From Spirochaetota bacterium (lineage in GTDB: Bacteria; Spirochaetota; UBA4802; JAFGJZ01): a stretch of 38,390 nucleotides of DNA. Position 1 is the stretch's first letter. Each line of letters opens with the position of its first letter. Location: the NCBI GenBank assembly GCA_016928815.1, contig JAFGJZ010000092.1, positions 1 through 38,390 on the forward strand, written 5' to 3'. The position numbers were made by a program, and so were the translations under genes. The notes beneath the pieces are model-generated. The model saw nothing but the letters and a program-made list of their open reading frames with translations, did not search any database and was not told the DNA's origin. Shown piece after piece: positions 23,363 through 31,660 of this stretch.

Positions 23363-26300
23363 ATGTTAAAAAAGACGATAGACCAGGACCAGGACAGTCA
23401 GATTGAGTATACTTCTGAAGAACTTGAGGAAATTGAACGCATAATTTCCGTTCTTCCGGGTTCATCTGCTCCTGAAAAAACCGGTGAGATATATTCTCTG
23501 TCTGACTCTGACAGGTATCCTGCTGCCGGTATATCTGAAGAAGATGAAACCGAAGATTTCACTTCCGGATTTGATGAATCAGAATCTGATGATTCTGATG
23601 AATTTGATGATCTTGGCAGTGTTCCTGATCTTTCCGAAGACTCATTTCCTAAGCTCCCTTCCTTTTCTGATGAAGCGGACGAAGACATTCAGGATATAAC
23701 ATCTTTTATTGAAGAAGTACCTTCTGATGATTTTTCCGACATTACAGGAGAAACAGGAGATGTTTCTGATTTATCCGATTCATTTGATACCGGGACATTT
23801 GATTCATCAGCTGATGAATTTCCCGATATACCTTCATTCGATGAAGATTTTCCTGCTGCGGAAGATTCCGCTGCTGAAGGCCTTCCCTCTACAATGGGGC
23901 AGCTTAATGCACTTACTCAAAATGAACCTGATTCCGTCGATGATCAGGAAATTTCCGAAAATGCAGTAATTGACGATACCATATCTCCATTTCCTGATGA
24001 TTTCAGTCTTGATGCAGGTACTGAAATGAATGAAGGAATTAATCTTGAAACAAGCTCTACTGATAATATTCCCGATTTTTCCGATCTTTCAGTTGAATCT
24101 TTAGGCGGAATTGATGAAGCAGGTGATTCAGATATTCCTGATATTGATATTTCCGGATTCGGTGATGATGATTTCGGTGCATCCGTAGAACCGGATTTGA
24201 CTTTGGACGAATCAGAGGGTATTGCAGGCGTTTCTGAGGATTTAATGGCTACCAAGGAAGTACAGGATGATCTGTTTAGTGATCTTCCTGATATTCCTGA
24301 TATGGATCAGATTGAAGATATTGTTGAAAATACGCCTTATATTTCCGATATTCCTGAACCTGAACCTGAACCTGTAACCAGACCGGCCGCTCAGAAAAAG
24401 ACATCTGGAGACACTCTGGATCTTTCTTCCGATGAACTGAAAAAAGTTAAAAAATCATTATTGCTCTTTCCACCGGGTCTGACAGAAGTTATTAAAGATG
24501 TAATACTTAATGACCGAATTAATTCAGCGGACATGCGAAGACTTGTTGACATGATTCTTGACGGACGTCCTGAAGTCAACATACAGCGCTTTCTTGAGAA
24601 AAAATTAAATATTAAAATAAATGCCGGCGGTACGGCTGATTCCGGTTCACGCAGAACCTTATACGCACGACCGGAATACACAACTGAAGGCAAAGAGCGT
24701 CAGAAAATTCTGATTCGGCGTACAAGAAATATAGCTATGGCTCTGCTGCTGACTGTTACTGCGGGACTGCTTACATATCAGTATGCCATTAAACCGGCCT
24801 GGGCAAAAAGTTTGATTAAAGACGGGGTTGAACTTATAAGACGTAAGAATGATCCTAAAATTCCTGATTATAAAAAAGCGGAAGAACTTTTTAACAAGGC
24901 ACAGGAAAAGGTTCCGGATTTTGTGTACGGCTATAATGAATATGGAAGGGCTTATTTCTTTAAAAAGGAATATGAAAGCGCCCTTAACAAATTCAATAGA
25001 GGATATGACATTTCAGCAGGCAGAAAATTTTCGAAACAGGAAGATATTGACAATCTCATTTCCCTAGGTTATTTCTATTCGCGCATGCCTGACAGGTTTT
25101 TCAGATCCATCAAAAGCAGTCTTAACGAATATTATTATACAGAAAATAAATATCCGGCTCTGGAGAAAATTGAAACCAAACTTGATGTAGCGGTTGATTT
25201 TTACAGGAAGGCCCTGAATAAGGATCCTAAAAATGAAGATGCATTATATGGAATAGGAAATGCATACTTTTATCAGGGTCAGCTGCTTAAGGCCAAAAAC
25301 TACTATGAGGAAATAATTAAAAATGATGATAATTCGGTAGTAGGCTATTCCGGACTGCTTAATCTGTATATCGAAAAGGATGATTTCCCGGGTTCAGTAA
25401 TGATTTACGTGAAACTTCGTGATAAAAAAATTCTGCCGAAATGCCCTTCAGCCCTGCTCGGAAAACTTGCAAATTACTTTTTAAGTAAAAGTAAAACAGA
25501 TCTGCAGAACATAAGGATTGACTATGGAATTCAGTCAGCACGTCTTCTCGACAGTGATGATGAGCCTTTTCCTGCAGTGGCTACGGTTTTAAGCGCGCTT
25601 CAGGCGAAAGACCCTAATTATCCGCCGCTTTATCTTTATTATGCAAAACTTGCGGATAAAATGAAAAATTATAAGCTTGTGGAAAAACATCTTCTCCGGG
25701 CGATTGATAAGGCTGATGCGGAAGGTGAAGATTATTTCGGCGCGAGGCTGATGCTTGGTGATTATTATTACAGAGGGAAAGAACCTGTAAAAGCCATGAA
25801 GCAGCTTAAGCTTGCAGAAAATGCAATTGATAATCCCGCTTCCTTTGAACTTGATGATTTTTATGTGGAAACCGAATCACATGGGAAAGTTCAGGCCGTT
25901 ATGGGCAACATTTTTTATTATTTCTTCGACAAAATCCGTTTTGAAATGGGTGATCAGGAATCCCTGTCCGAGGATGAAGTTAAACAGGATAATGATAAAC
26001 TCGCAAATTTTCTCATTGCGCAGAAACGGTATGAAAATGCAATAGAACAGGGCTTTACTTCGTCTGAGATTTACTATAATCTTGGAAGGATATATTATCT
26101 GAATAAGGAATATGAAAAGTCTCTTAACAGCTGGCTTAACCTTTATGATGACTTCACCGCTTCGCCGGAACTTATGTTCGCACTTGGAAATGTATTCTAT
26201 AAAATGAATAATTCCGATGCCGCAAAATCCGAGTACCTGAAATTAATTGACATCTATGAGTATGAAGCGGAGAAGATTAAAAGCGTGAAGCCTGAAAATC

Positions 26301-26566
26301 CCCAGCATATAAAAATATTCCAGACTCTTTCCTCCGTTTATAATAACATCGGAGTCGTTTATCAGACGGGAAATGACGAGACCAGGAGTGCGATCAGCTA
26401 CTGGAAATCCATTGAATATGCATCGCGGCTTAACAGGGAAAGTGAATTTGCCCGTGTGAATATCGGACGCTCTTTTAAAGAGAGAAAGGAACCGATTGTA
26501 CCTGTGCTTGATGACAACATTCCTTACAGTGTTCCATATTACCGTGAAGCAATGCGGAAATTCTGA
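23363..26566 (+). CDS. Large TPR membrane protein with acidic cytoplasmic arm
   Basis: 1067 residues. Residues 1 to about 345 are strongly acidic and low in complexity (Asp, Glu, Ser, Phe, Pro; many DIPDI/FPDIPSF-like repeats) and probably disordered. About 350-420 is a compact helical domain (TLDLSSDELKKVKKSLLLFPPG). A single transmembrane helix lies at about 456-476 (NIAMALLLTVTAGLLTYQYAI). The rest is a series of TPR units on the far side of the membrane. This layout resembles large spirochaetal TPR proteins such as the Borrelia flagellar collar protein BB0326, which I recall from the literature; homology is not demonstrated here. The Lrp-type gene follows after 17 bases. The ribosome site is weak. 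Confidence 0.8.
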   Translation: MLKKTIDQDQDSQIEYTSEELEEIERIISVLPGSSAPEKTGEIYSLSDSDRYPAAGISEEDETEDFTSGFDESESDDSDEFDDLGSVPDLSEDSFPKLPSFSDEADEDIQDITSFIEEVPSDDFSDITGETGDVSDLSDSFDTGTFDSSADEFPDIPSFDEDFPAAEDSAAEGLPSTMGQLNALTQNEPDSVDDQEISENAVIDDTISPFPDDFSLDAGTEMNEGINLETSSTDNIPDFSDLSVESLGGIDEAGDSDIPDIDISGFGDDDFGASVEPDLTLDESEGIAGVSEDLMATKEVQDDLFSDLPDIPDMDQIEDIVENTPYISDIPEPEPEPVTRPAAQKKTSGDTLDLSSDELKKVKKSLLLFPPGLTEVIKDVILNDRINSADMRRLVDMILDGRPEVNIQRFLEKKLNIKINAGGTADSGSRRTLYARPEYTTEGKERQKILIRRTRNIAMALLLTVTAGLLTYQYAIKPAWAKSLIKDGVELIRRKNDPKIPDYKKAEELFNKAQEKVPDFVYGYNEYGRAYFFKKEYESALNKFNRGYDISAGRKFSKQEDIDNLISLGYFYSRMPDRFFRSIKSSLNEYYYTENKYPALEKIETKLDVAVDFYRKALNKDPKNEDALYGIGNAYFYQGQLLKAKNYYEEIIKNDDNSVVGYSGLLNLYIEKDDFPGSVMIYVKLRDKKILPKCPSALLGKLANYFLSKSKTDLQNIRIDYGIQSARLLDSDDEPFPAVATVLSALQAKDPNYPPLYLYYAKLADKMKNYKLVEKHLLRAIDKADAEGEDYFGARLMLGDYYYRGKEPVKAMKQLKLAENAIDNPASFELDDFYVETESHGKVQAVMGNIFYYFFDKIRFEMGDQESLSEDEVKQDNDKLANFLIAQKRYENAIEQGFTSSEIYYNLGRIYYLNKEYEKSLNSWLNLYDDFTASPELMFALGNVFYKMNNSDAAKSEYLKLIDIYEYEAEKIKSVKPENPQHIKIFQTLSSVYNNIGVVYQTGNDETRSAISYWKSIEYASRLNRESEFARVNIGRSFKERKEPIVPVLDDNIPYSVPYYREAMRKF

Positions 26567-26583
26567 TTAATGGATGGGTTCTT

Positions 26584-27099
26584 ATGAATATTTCAAGTTA
26601 TAAAATAGATGATAAAGGCGAACAGCTTCTTGAGCTGCTTGAAAATAATTCAAGACTTACTCCTGAAGATCTTTCCAAAATATTGGACATACCGGTTGAA
26701 CAGGTCAATGCTTACATTAAAACTTTTGAAGATGACAACATAATAGTCAGGTATACGGCTCAGGTAAACTGGGAAAGAATCAGACTTGAAGAAAGAGTCC
26801 GGGCTCTCATTGAGGTTAAGGTAACTCCGGAACACGGTGTCGGTTTTGACTCAATTGCGGAACATATTTACAGATTTGAAGAAGTTAAATCGGCGATTCT
26901 TCTGTCAGGCGCATATGATCTTCTTGTTTACGTTGAAGGAGAAAGTCTTCAGCAGGTTGCCTTTTTCGTTTCAGAAAAACTTTCTACAATTAAAGGCGTT
27001 CAGTCTGCAGTAACGCATTTCCGTCTCAAAACATACAAGGAAAACGGACAGATTCTTGTTTCCGACGGTGAGTCAAAAAGATTACCTTTCAGTTTCTAA
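26584..27099 (+). CDS. Lrp/AsnC-family transcriptional regulator
   Basis: 171 residues. Residues about 8-60 are the AsnC winged-helix part (IDDKGEQLLELLENNSRLTPEDLSKILDIP, then VNAYIKTFEDDNIIVRYTA). About 75-150 form the effector-binding, oligomerising domain (RALIEVKVTPEHG; VKSAILLSGAYDLLVYVEG; VTHFRLKTYKENG). The usual G-YDLLV effector-site motif is kept. These proteins typically sense amino acids. The gene follows the TPR gene after 17 bases and precedes the PTS gene by 64, so it is probably in one transcription unit. Targets unknown. Confidence 0.85.
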   Translation: MNISSYKIDDKGEQLLELLENNSRLTPEDLSKILDIPVEQVNAYIKTFEDDNIIVRYTAQVNWERIRLEERVRALIEVKVTPEHGVGFDSIAEHIYRFEEVKSAILLSGAYDLLVYVEGESLQQVAFFVSEKLSTIKGVQSAVTHFRLKTYKENGQILVSDGESKRLPFSF

Positions 27100-27163
27100 A
27101 TCCCGCATTTTTAATTTGACATTTATACCTGCCTTTTTAATATTGCTGCAGTTGGAGAAAAAA

Positions 27164-27613
27164 ATGAGTAATATTATTGAATTCACTGATGTGAAATTTA
27201 TTAAAAAAATTGAATCAACTGAGAAGTATGCAGCAATTGAAGAATTGGCAATGACCTTCGAAAAATCGGATGTCTGTACTGATATAAACAGGTTGATAAA
27301 GGCATTAAAGGAAAGGGAAGAAATCCTCAGTACCGGTATCGGTCTTGAAATTGCGATTCCGCATGCTAAAATCGATGTTGTAAACAAAATGTCTTTTGCA
27401 GTCGGAATCTGCCCGAAGGGTCTGGAATTTGATTCAATGGACGGAATCCCCGTTAAAATCATAATTCTTGTCGCTGCAGGAGAAAAACAGCATAAGGAAT
27501 ATTTGGGAATTCTTTCACATATAATGACTATTCTTAAAGATGATGCTGTAAAAGAAAAAATTATTTCTGCATCATCATCCCAGGAAGTTTTTGAAATTTT
27601 TAAAAACTCCTGA
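27164..27613 (+). CDS. PTS EIIA domain protein (fructose/nitrogen type)
   Basis: Start placed at the ATG at 27164, preceded by TTGGAG; the frame is open further upstream but overlaps the Lrp gene and does not resemble the family there. The 149-residue product is a stand-alone EIIA of the PtsN/FruA type, with the phosphorylatable histidine H67 in GLEIAIPHAK. No EIIB or EIIC partner is nearby. It could be regulatory, like EIIA-Ntr, rather than transporting sugar. It sits in an operon-like run with the Lrp regulator and the EamA transporter (5 bases downstream). Confidence 0.88.
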   Translation: MSNIIEFTDVKFIKKIESTEKYAAIEELAMTFEKSDVCTDINRLIKALKEREEILSTGIGLEIAIPHAKIDVVNKMSFAVGICPKGLEFDSMDGIPVKIIILVAAGEKQHKEYLGILSHIMTILKDDAVKEKIISASSSQEVFEIFKNS

Positions 27614-27618
27614 TTATT

Positions 27619-28515
27619 TTGAAACTGCATTCCAAAGATTATAAGGCATATGCGGCGCTGTCTGTTGCTATGCTTTTCTGGGCAAGCTCGTTCATCGTTT
27701 TTAAAATCAGCTTCCGTTTCTATAACCCGTTTTTCATAATATGGGGAAGAATGCTGACTGCTTCCGTGGTTTTCCTGTTTTTTATCAAAAAATTAAGTCA
27801 TGAGAAAATTTATAAAAGCGATATCAAGTATCTTCTGCTGATAGGTATATTTGAACCCGGCATTTATTTCATTTTTGAACTTCTTGCATTAATGAATACC
27901 GATGCAGCGCAGGCAGGAATGATTACTTCACTTAATCCGCTGCTTGTTGCGATTGCTTCCTATTTCATTCTTAAGGAGGATATCGGAATTTCAACAATTG
28001 CCGGAATGATTATTGCATCAGCGGGTGTAATACTGCTAAGTATAACAGGAGAACCGTCAGCATATTCTCCAAATCCTCTTCTCGGTAATTTTTTTGAGTT
28101 TATTGCAATGATTGCAGCTTCATTTTATACAATTATTCTGAAAAAACTGAGTTCAAGGTATTCGACACTTTTTCTCACGGCAATCCAGTCATTTACTGGA
28201 CTTGTATTTTTTTCGCCTTTTCTGCTGATACATGATGTTTTTCCCGTTAAATTCAGTGCTCCGGGAATTTTTTCCATCATATACCTGGGAGTGTTTATTT
28301 CCGGTATCGCTTACGGATGCTATAATTATGCCGTAGCGGAAATTCCCGCAAATAAGGCCGCTGCTACCGTAAACATGATTCCTGTCATCTGTCTTGTAAT
28401 GGCTGTGACTGTTTTAGGTGAAAAATTCAACAGGCTTCAGATAGCATCATCCTTCATAGTAGTCGCCGGAGTTTATATTTCACAATACAGAAAAAAAATA
28501 TTACCGGAATTTTAG
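27619..28515 (+). CDS. EamA/DMT-family transporter
   Basis: 298 residues with about ten membrane helices in two EamA repeats. The first repeat starts ALSVAMLFWASSFIVFK and contains NTDAAQAGMITSLNPLLVAI; the second contains GNFFEFIAMIAASFYTIILKKLSSRYS and IPANKAAATVNMIPVICLVMAVTVLGE. Such proteins export amino acids or other small metabolites. The probable start is TTG at 27619, 5 bases after the EIIA stop, which suggests coupled translation. No better ATG is available before the first helix. The substrate cannot be told. Confidence 0.85.
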   Translation: MKLHSKDYKAYAALSVAMLFWASSFIVFKISFRFYNPFFIIWGRMLTASVVFLFFIKKLSHEKIYKSDIKYLLLIGIFEPGIYFIFELLALMNTDAAQAGMITSLNPLLVAIASYFILKEDIGISTIAGMIIASAGVILLSITGEPSAYSPNPLLGNFFEFIAMIAASFYTIILKKLSSRYSTLFLTAIQSFTGLVFFSPFLLIHDVFPVKFSAPGIFSIIYLGVFISGIAYGCYNYAVAEIPANKAAATVNMIPVICLVMAVTVLGEKFNRLQIASSFIVVAGVYISQYRKKILPEF

Positions 28516-28634
28516 TACAGTCTAAAACGGGATTTCATTTTTTTTTTATTGTTGTTTTATTTTTATTTGTTTTATTAAATGTGAAAAATCCGGTTTGATT
28601 TTTTGAAATTATCTGTAAATTCATGAGGTGATGC

Positions 28635-29888
28635 ATGGTACTGTCCTTTAAGCTGAAACTGAAAGTAAAGAGAAATTTTGTACCTGTGCTGATTAATGAA
28701 TTATATAAGGCAGAATGCGAAATTACCGATTTATCATCCGGCGGTGAGGAAAACGGTTTTGTTTCATATGAAATAAATCTTAACAGCAGCAATGACGTAA
28801 AATTTTTAAAAACAGTGAGTCTTCTGAAAAGCAATACGGAAAAATTCCAGAATATTTCATATGAAAACATGCTTGATCACTATATCAGTAAGGGACTTAT
28901 TCAGATCAGTCCTGTTTTCCCGCTTCTTACGGATGATGACTACAGTATCAGGTTACTGGGAATATATAATTACATTGCCATGCCTGACATGGTTCTTTCG
29001 CAGAAATCCGCAACTGAGAAGACGGCAGCAATGATATCTTCAGTCAGAAAAAATGAAAAGCATCATGACCTGTATCATGTCGGCATAGCAAAACAGATTG
29101 ATTCCATTATCATGCATCATTTTACAGGCATCAATTCCTTTCCTCTGAGTGTTGATTTTGATCTTCCGGATAATTTTATAAAGGTTCTTAAATCAATTGA
29201 AAACGGATTCAGCGCAATACGGTTTCATACTGTTTCGGACGGCAATGATCCGGATTTTTATACACAGATTTATGATGAGCTTACAATTCCGGTTCTGTCC
29301 CGTTTGTACGATGAAGACCCGGCGGTAATTCTGGCTTCAGTACTGAAAATTCTGAAAGCAAACAAAATGAAATTTGATGACTGCAACATCGGGTTTATAG
29401 GCCTTAATTCCGGTATTATCCGTCTGACAGCAATTTTTAAAAAACTGGGAGCGCTGAGGGTTCTCGGTTATGATGATGATGAAAAGTCGATGATGTATTT
29501 TGAAAAAAACCGCGGACTTGCCACTACGCGTGAAAATATTCTCAGCAACTCCGATGTTGTGATTCTCGTAAATGAATGCGGAATAGAGTCGGTGCTTTCC
29601 AGTGTAAGACCGGGACTGCTTATAATATCCATGCTCAGTAATTCAAAACTGAACAATGATGTTTCCGAACTGAAATCATGCAGATATTTTCATAAAGGGG
29701 AGGTTTTTGATCACGGTATCCTGTTTCCCGGACTTCTGCAGTCAATGATTGACTATAATATAATATGTCTTTCGGATGAAGTTCTGATTGAGGCGGCGTC
29801 TTTAATTTCCAGGTATAATTTTGAAACTGAAAAATCTCTTGAGACATATAAAAAGGTTCATCAGCAGATTCGCCTTCTATTCAAGTAG
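28635..29888 (+). CDS. ACT-domain protein with degenerate malic-enzyme fold
   Basis: 417 residues. Residues 1 to about 72 look like an ACT domain. The rest follows NAD-malic enzyme in order. SIIMHHFTGINSFPLSVDFD (158-177) corresponds to AVLFKEFAGVDAFPICLDT of true enzymes, and VILASVLKILKANKMKFDD to the segment before the nucleotide-binding fold. IGFIGLNSG is the degenerate glycine loop, and LFPGLLQSMIDYNIICLSDE (363-382) matches FPGIFRGALDVRATKITEE. The catalytic tyrosine segment (AYTPGVAEPC), the lysine before LFKEF, the metal-binding ED and the DDQHGTA motif are all replaced. It is therefore probably not a malic enzyme and may be regulatory. GAGGTGA precedes the ATG. Confidence 0.7.
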   Translation: MVLSFKLKLKVKRNFVPVLINELYKAECEITDLSSGGEENGFVSYEINLNSSNDVKFLKTVSLLKSNTEKFQNISYENMLDHYISKGLIQISPVFPLLTDDDYSIRLLGIYNYIAMPDMVLSQKSATEKTAAMISSVRKNEKHHDLYHVGIAKQIDSIIMHHFTGINSFPLSVDFDLPDNFIKVLKSIENGFSAIRFHTVSDGNDPDFYTQIYDELTIPVLSRLYDEDPAVILASVLKILKANKMKFDDCNIGFIGLNSGIIRLTAIFKKLGALRVLGYDDDEKSMMYFEKNRGLATTRENILSNSDVVILVNECGIESVLSSVRPGLLIISMLSNSKLNNDVSELKSCRYFHKGEVFDHGILFPGLLQSMIDYNIICLSDEVLIEAASLISRYNFETEKSLETYKKVHQQIRLLFK

Positions 29889-29889
29889 T

Positions 29890-30627
29890 TCAGTTAACAG
29901 CTGCAATAAACCAGTTAATGTTTTCAAACTTCATTTCAGTATATATGATTCTCCCGTTCTTTGTTTTTACTGTGTTGTCAATGCCTCTGCGCGGGAAGTT
30001 TTCATCTATAGTATCATATAGATCATGATTGGGATGGTATTTGATTATTCCAGTCTGATCAACCACATATGTATTTGCAGGAAGTTCATCCTTGAGATAT
30101 CTGGTTGGTACTGATGTTATGAGTACTCCCTTCTGTTTCCCATCCTCAAAAACGGGATATGCAAATGTAAGGTTATCCGACAATCCTCCTGTAACAGCGT
30201 ATTTAACCGAATCTGAAACAGCGGGTTCATTTCTCAGTGCTTTTTCCGTAATTGTATCAAACGGTTTCCCGGGAATGGAATAAATGGATTTTCCGAGAAG
30301 TGAATTGTCATACATTGTGTAGATTATTTTCCCTTCATTTGTAATAAGAATGCATTCGGAATACTTGTAGGTTGAAAGCTGATTCAGCATTTCAGTTGTC
30401 GCTTCCTTTTCCAGTATATAGTAGTGAGAACCGCCGTTATTCATGCGGTTAAGATGAAACAGGGCTGAAACAAGTTTTTTGGAGGATATTGTTCCTGATG
30501 CTTTTTTTATGTCCGAATTGCATCTTTCAAAAAAATTATTGAGAGTTAGTTCTGAATTAGTGACTGCAATCTGCTTCTGGCATGCTGCGGAAATAATTAT
30601 AGTTAAAATAATGAGTATTTTTTTCAT
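29890..30627 (-). CDS. Lipoprotein with Cache-type sensor domain
   Basis: 245 residues. The N-terminus MKKILIILTIIISAAC ends in a lipobox with the acylated cysteine C16. The mature part resembles the Cache/PAS-like extracellular ligand-binding domain: a long first helix, then ECILITNEGKIIYTMYDNSLLGKSI and, further on, LTFAYPVFEDGKQKGVLITSVP and TYVVDQTGIIKYHPNHDLYDTI. Such domains usually sit at the front of chemoreceptors or kinases; here it stands alone and membrane-anchored, so it may pass its signal through a partner. It converges with the malic-like gene with a single base between the stop codons. AGGAGG precedes the ATG. Confidence 0.75.
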   Translation of the reverse strand: MKKILIILTIIISAACQKQIAVTNSELTLNNFFERCNSDIKKASGTISSKKLVSALFHLNRMNNGGSHYYILEKEATTEMLNQLSTYKYSECILITNEGKIIYTMYDNSLLGKSIYSIPGKPFDTITEKALRNEPAVSDSVKYAVTGGLSDNLTFAYPVFEDGKQKGVLITSVPTRYLKDELPANTYVVDQTGIIKYHPNHDLYDTIDENFPRRGIDNTVKTKNGRIIYTEMKFENINWFIAAVN

Positions 30628-30743
30628 TTTTATATGACCTCCTGCCTATTATCGGAAATTTTACTGATGAAATGAGCAGATTAACATCGGGTTTTTAATT
30701 TATGCCAGGGATAATGGTGTAAATTTTACTTTATGGAATATTA

Positions 30744-30788
30744 CAAGTTATGAAATAACTTGACTTTTAAGTACAAAAATTTATCTTA
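30744..30788 (+). promoter_or_regulatory. Dyad and possible promoter before the SH3 lipoprotein gene
   Basis: CAAGTTAT and ATAACTTG (30744-30751, 30755-30762) are inverted copies with a 3-base centre. The right arm merges into TTGACT (30760-30765), with TATCTT 16 bases later (30782-30787) as a possible -10. A regulator bound to the dyad would meet RNA polymerase at the -35 box. Confidence 0.4.
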
Positions 30789-30844
30789 TAAACAGGTAAT
30801 GCTTTTTTTATTATTTAATATTATAATTATCATGGTTTGGGAAT

Positions 30845-31660
30845 ATGAAGATTTTTAAAGTGCCTGTTTATTTGATACTCCTTTCAGTTCTGTTCTCATG
30901 TTCTAAAATTGAAACCAAGGAAGATTCGGGTACTGCCGATGATAATAACGCTGAAAAAAGCAGCATTGTAAAAGTAATGTCGGAAAACGGGATGATTCTG
31001 CGCGAGAAACCGGACAGGAAAAGCGGGAAACTTGCCGCAATACCATGGGGTACAGAGATTGAAATGCTGGAATCGGACGGTCCATTTGAAATTATAGATA
31101 ATGTAAGCGGATACTGGGTAAAAGTGAAATATTCGGATAAAACAGGATGGGTTTTCGGCGGTTATCTGACCAGAAAAGTCGGTTCTGATTTTGTTAAAAT
31201 AACAAATAATATTGATGTGTTCATTCAGTCGGGATTTAACCTTAAAATATCATGGAATGACAGTAAAGAGGAAATTATTAAAAAAATCGGGGAGCCGGTT
31301 AAAACTGAAACCGGTAAATTTATTTCACCGGCAGACGGCCGTGAATATCCCAAATATCTTCTTAAATACAGGACATTTATTATTGAAACTTTGGAAGTTC
31401 CTATAAATAATTCCATTAACAGTATTGAAGTTTTCTCGGCGGAACATGTGAATCTTTTTAATATTAAGAACGGCGAAAACATTGACCGTCTGATAAATAT
31501 TATCGGGGAACCTTCCGAGATTGAAAAAACGGACATCAATGGCAGGGAATATCAGGTGTATCAGTTTATACCCGTCGATAACAGCCTGTTTCAGGGACTT
31601 GACGTATATACAATGAAAGGTAAAATTACAAAATTTCTGTGGTATCGAGCAGTGGACTGA
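30845..31660 (+). CDS. SH3-domain lipoprotein
   Basis: 271 residues with lipobox LLSVLFSC, acylated cysteine C19. After a polar linker, residues about 41-112 form a bacterial SH3 domain (ILREKPDRKSGKLAAIPWGT, YWVKVKYSDKTGWVFGGYL), which commonly binds cell-wall peptides. The C-terminal half has two related segments with KIGEPVKTETG and IIGEPSEIEKT, suggesting an internal duplication. The stop codon overlaps the next start as TGATG, so translation is coupled with the HD-GYP gene. Probably a cell-envelope sensor or binding protein; no enzyme motif is visible. Confidence 0.75.
   Translation: MKIFKVPVYLILLSVLFSCSKIETKEDSGTADDNNAEKSSIVKVMSENGMILREKPDRKSGKLAAIPWGTEIEMLESDGPFEIIDNVSGYWVKVKYSDKTGWVFGGYLTRKVGSDFVKITNNIDVFIQSGFNLKISWNDSKEEIIKKIGEPVKTETGKFISPADGREYPKYLLKYRTFIIETLEVPINNSINSIEVFSAEHVNLFNIKNGENIDRLINIIGEPSEIEKTDINGREYQVYQFIPVDNSLFQGLDVYTMKGKITKFLWYRAVD

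Noticed and set aside
23398..24255. Serine-rich open frames on the minus strand opposite the TPR protein's acidic arm
   Set aside because: Asp/Glu/Ser-rich codons such as GAT, GAA and TCT/TCA read as Ser/Ile-rich frames on the other strand; this is a by-product of composition.
27082..27630. 182-codon open frame on the minus strand opposite the PTS EIIA gene
   Set aside because: The plus strand encodes a clear EIIA protein with its active histidine; the antisense frame is an Ile/Ser/Phe-rich mirror of it with no motif or ribosome site.
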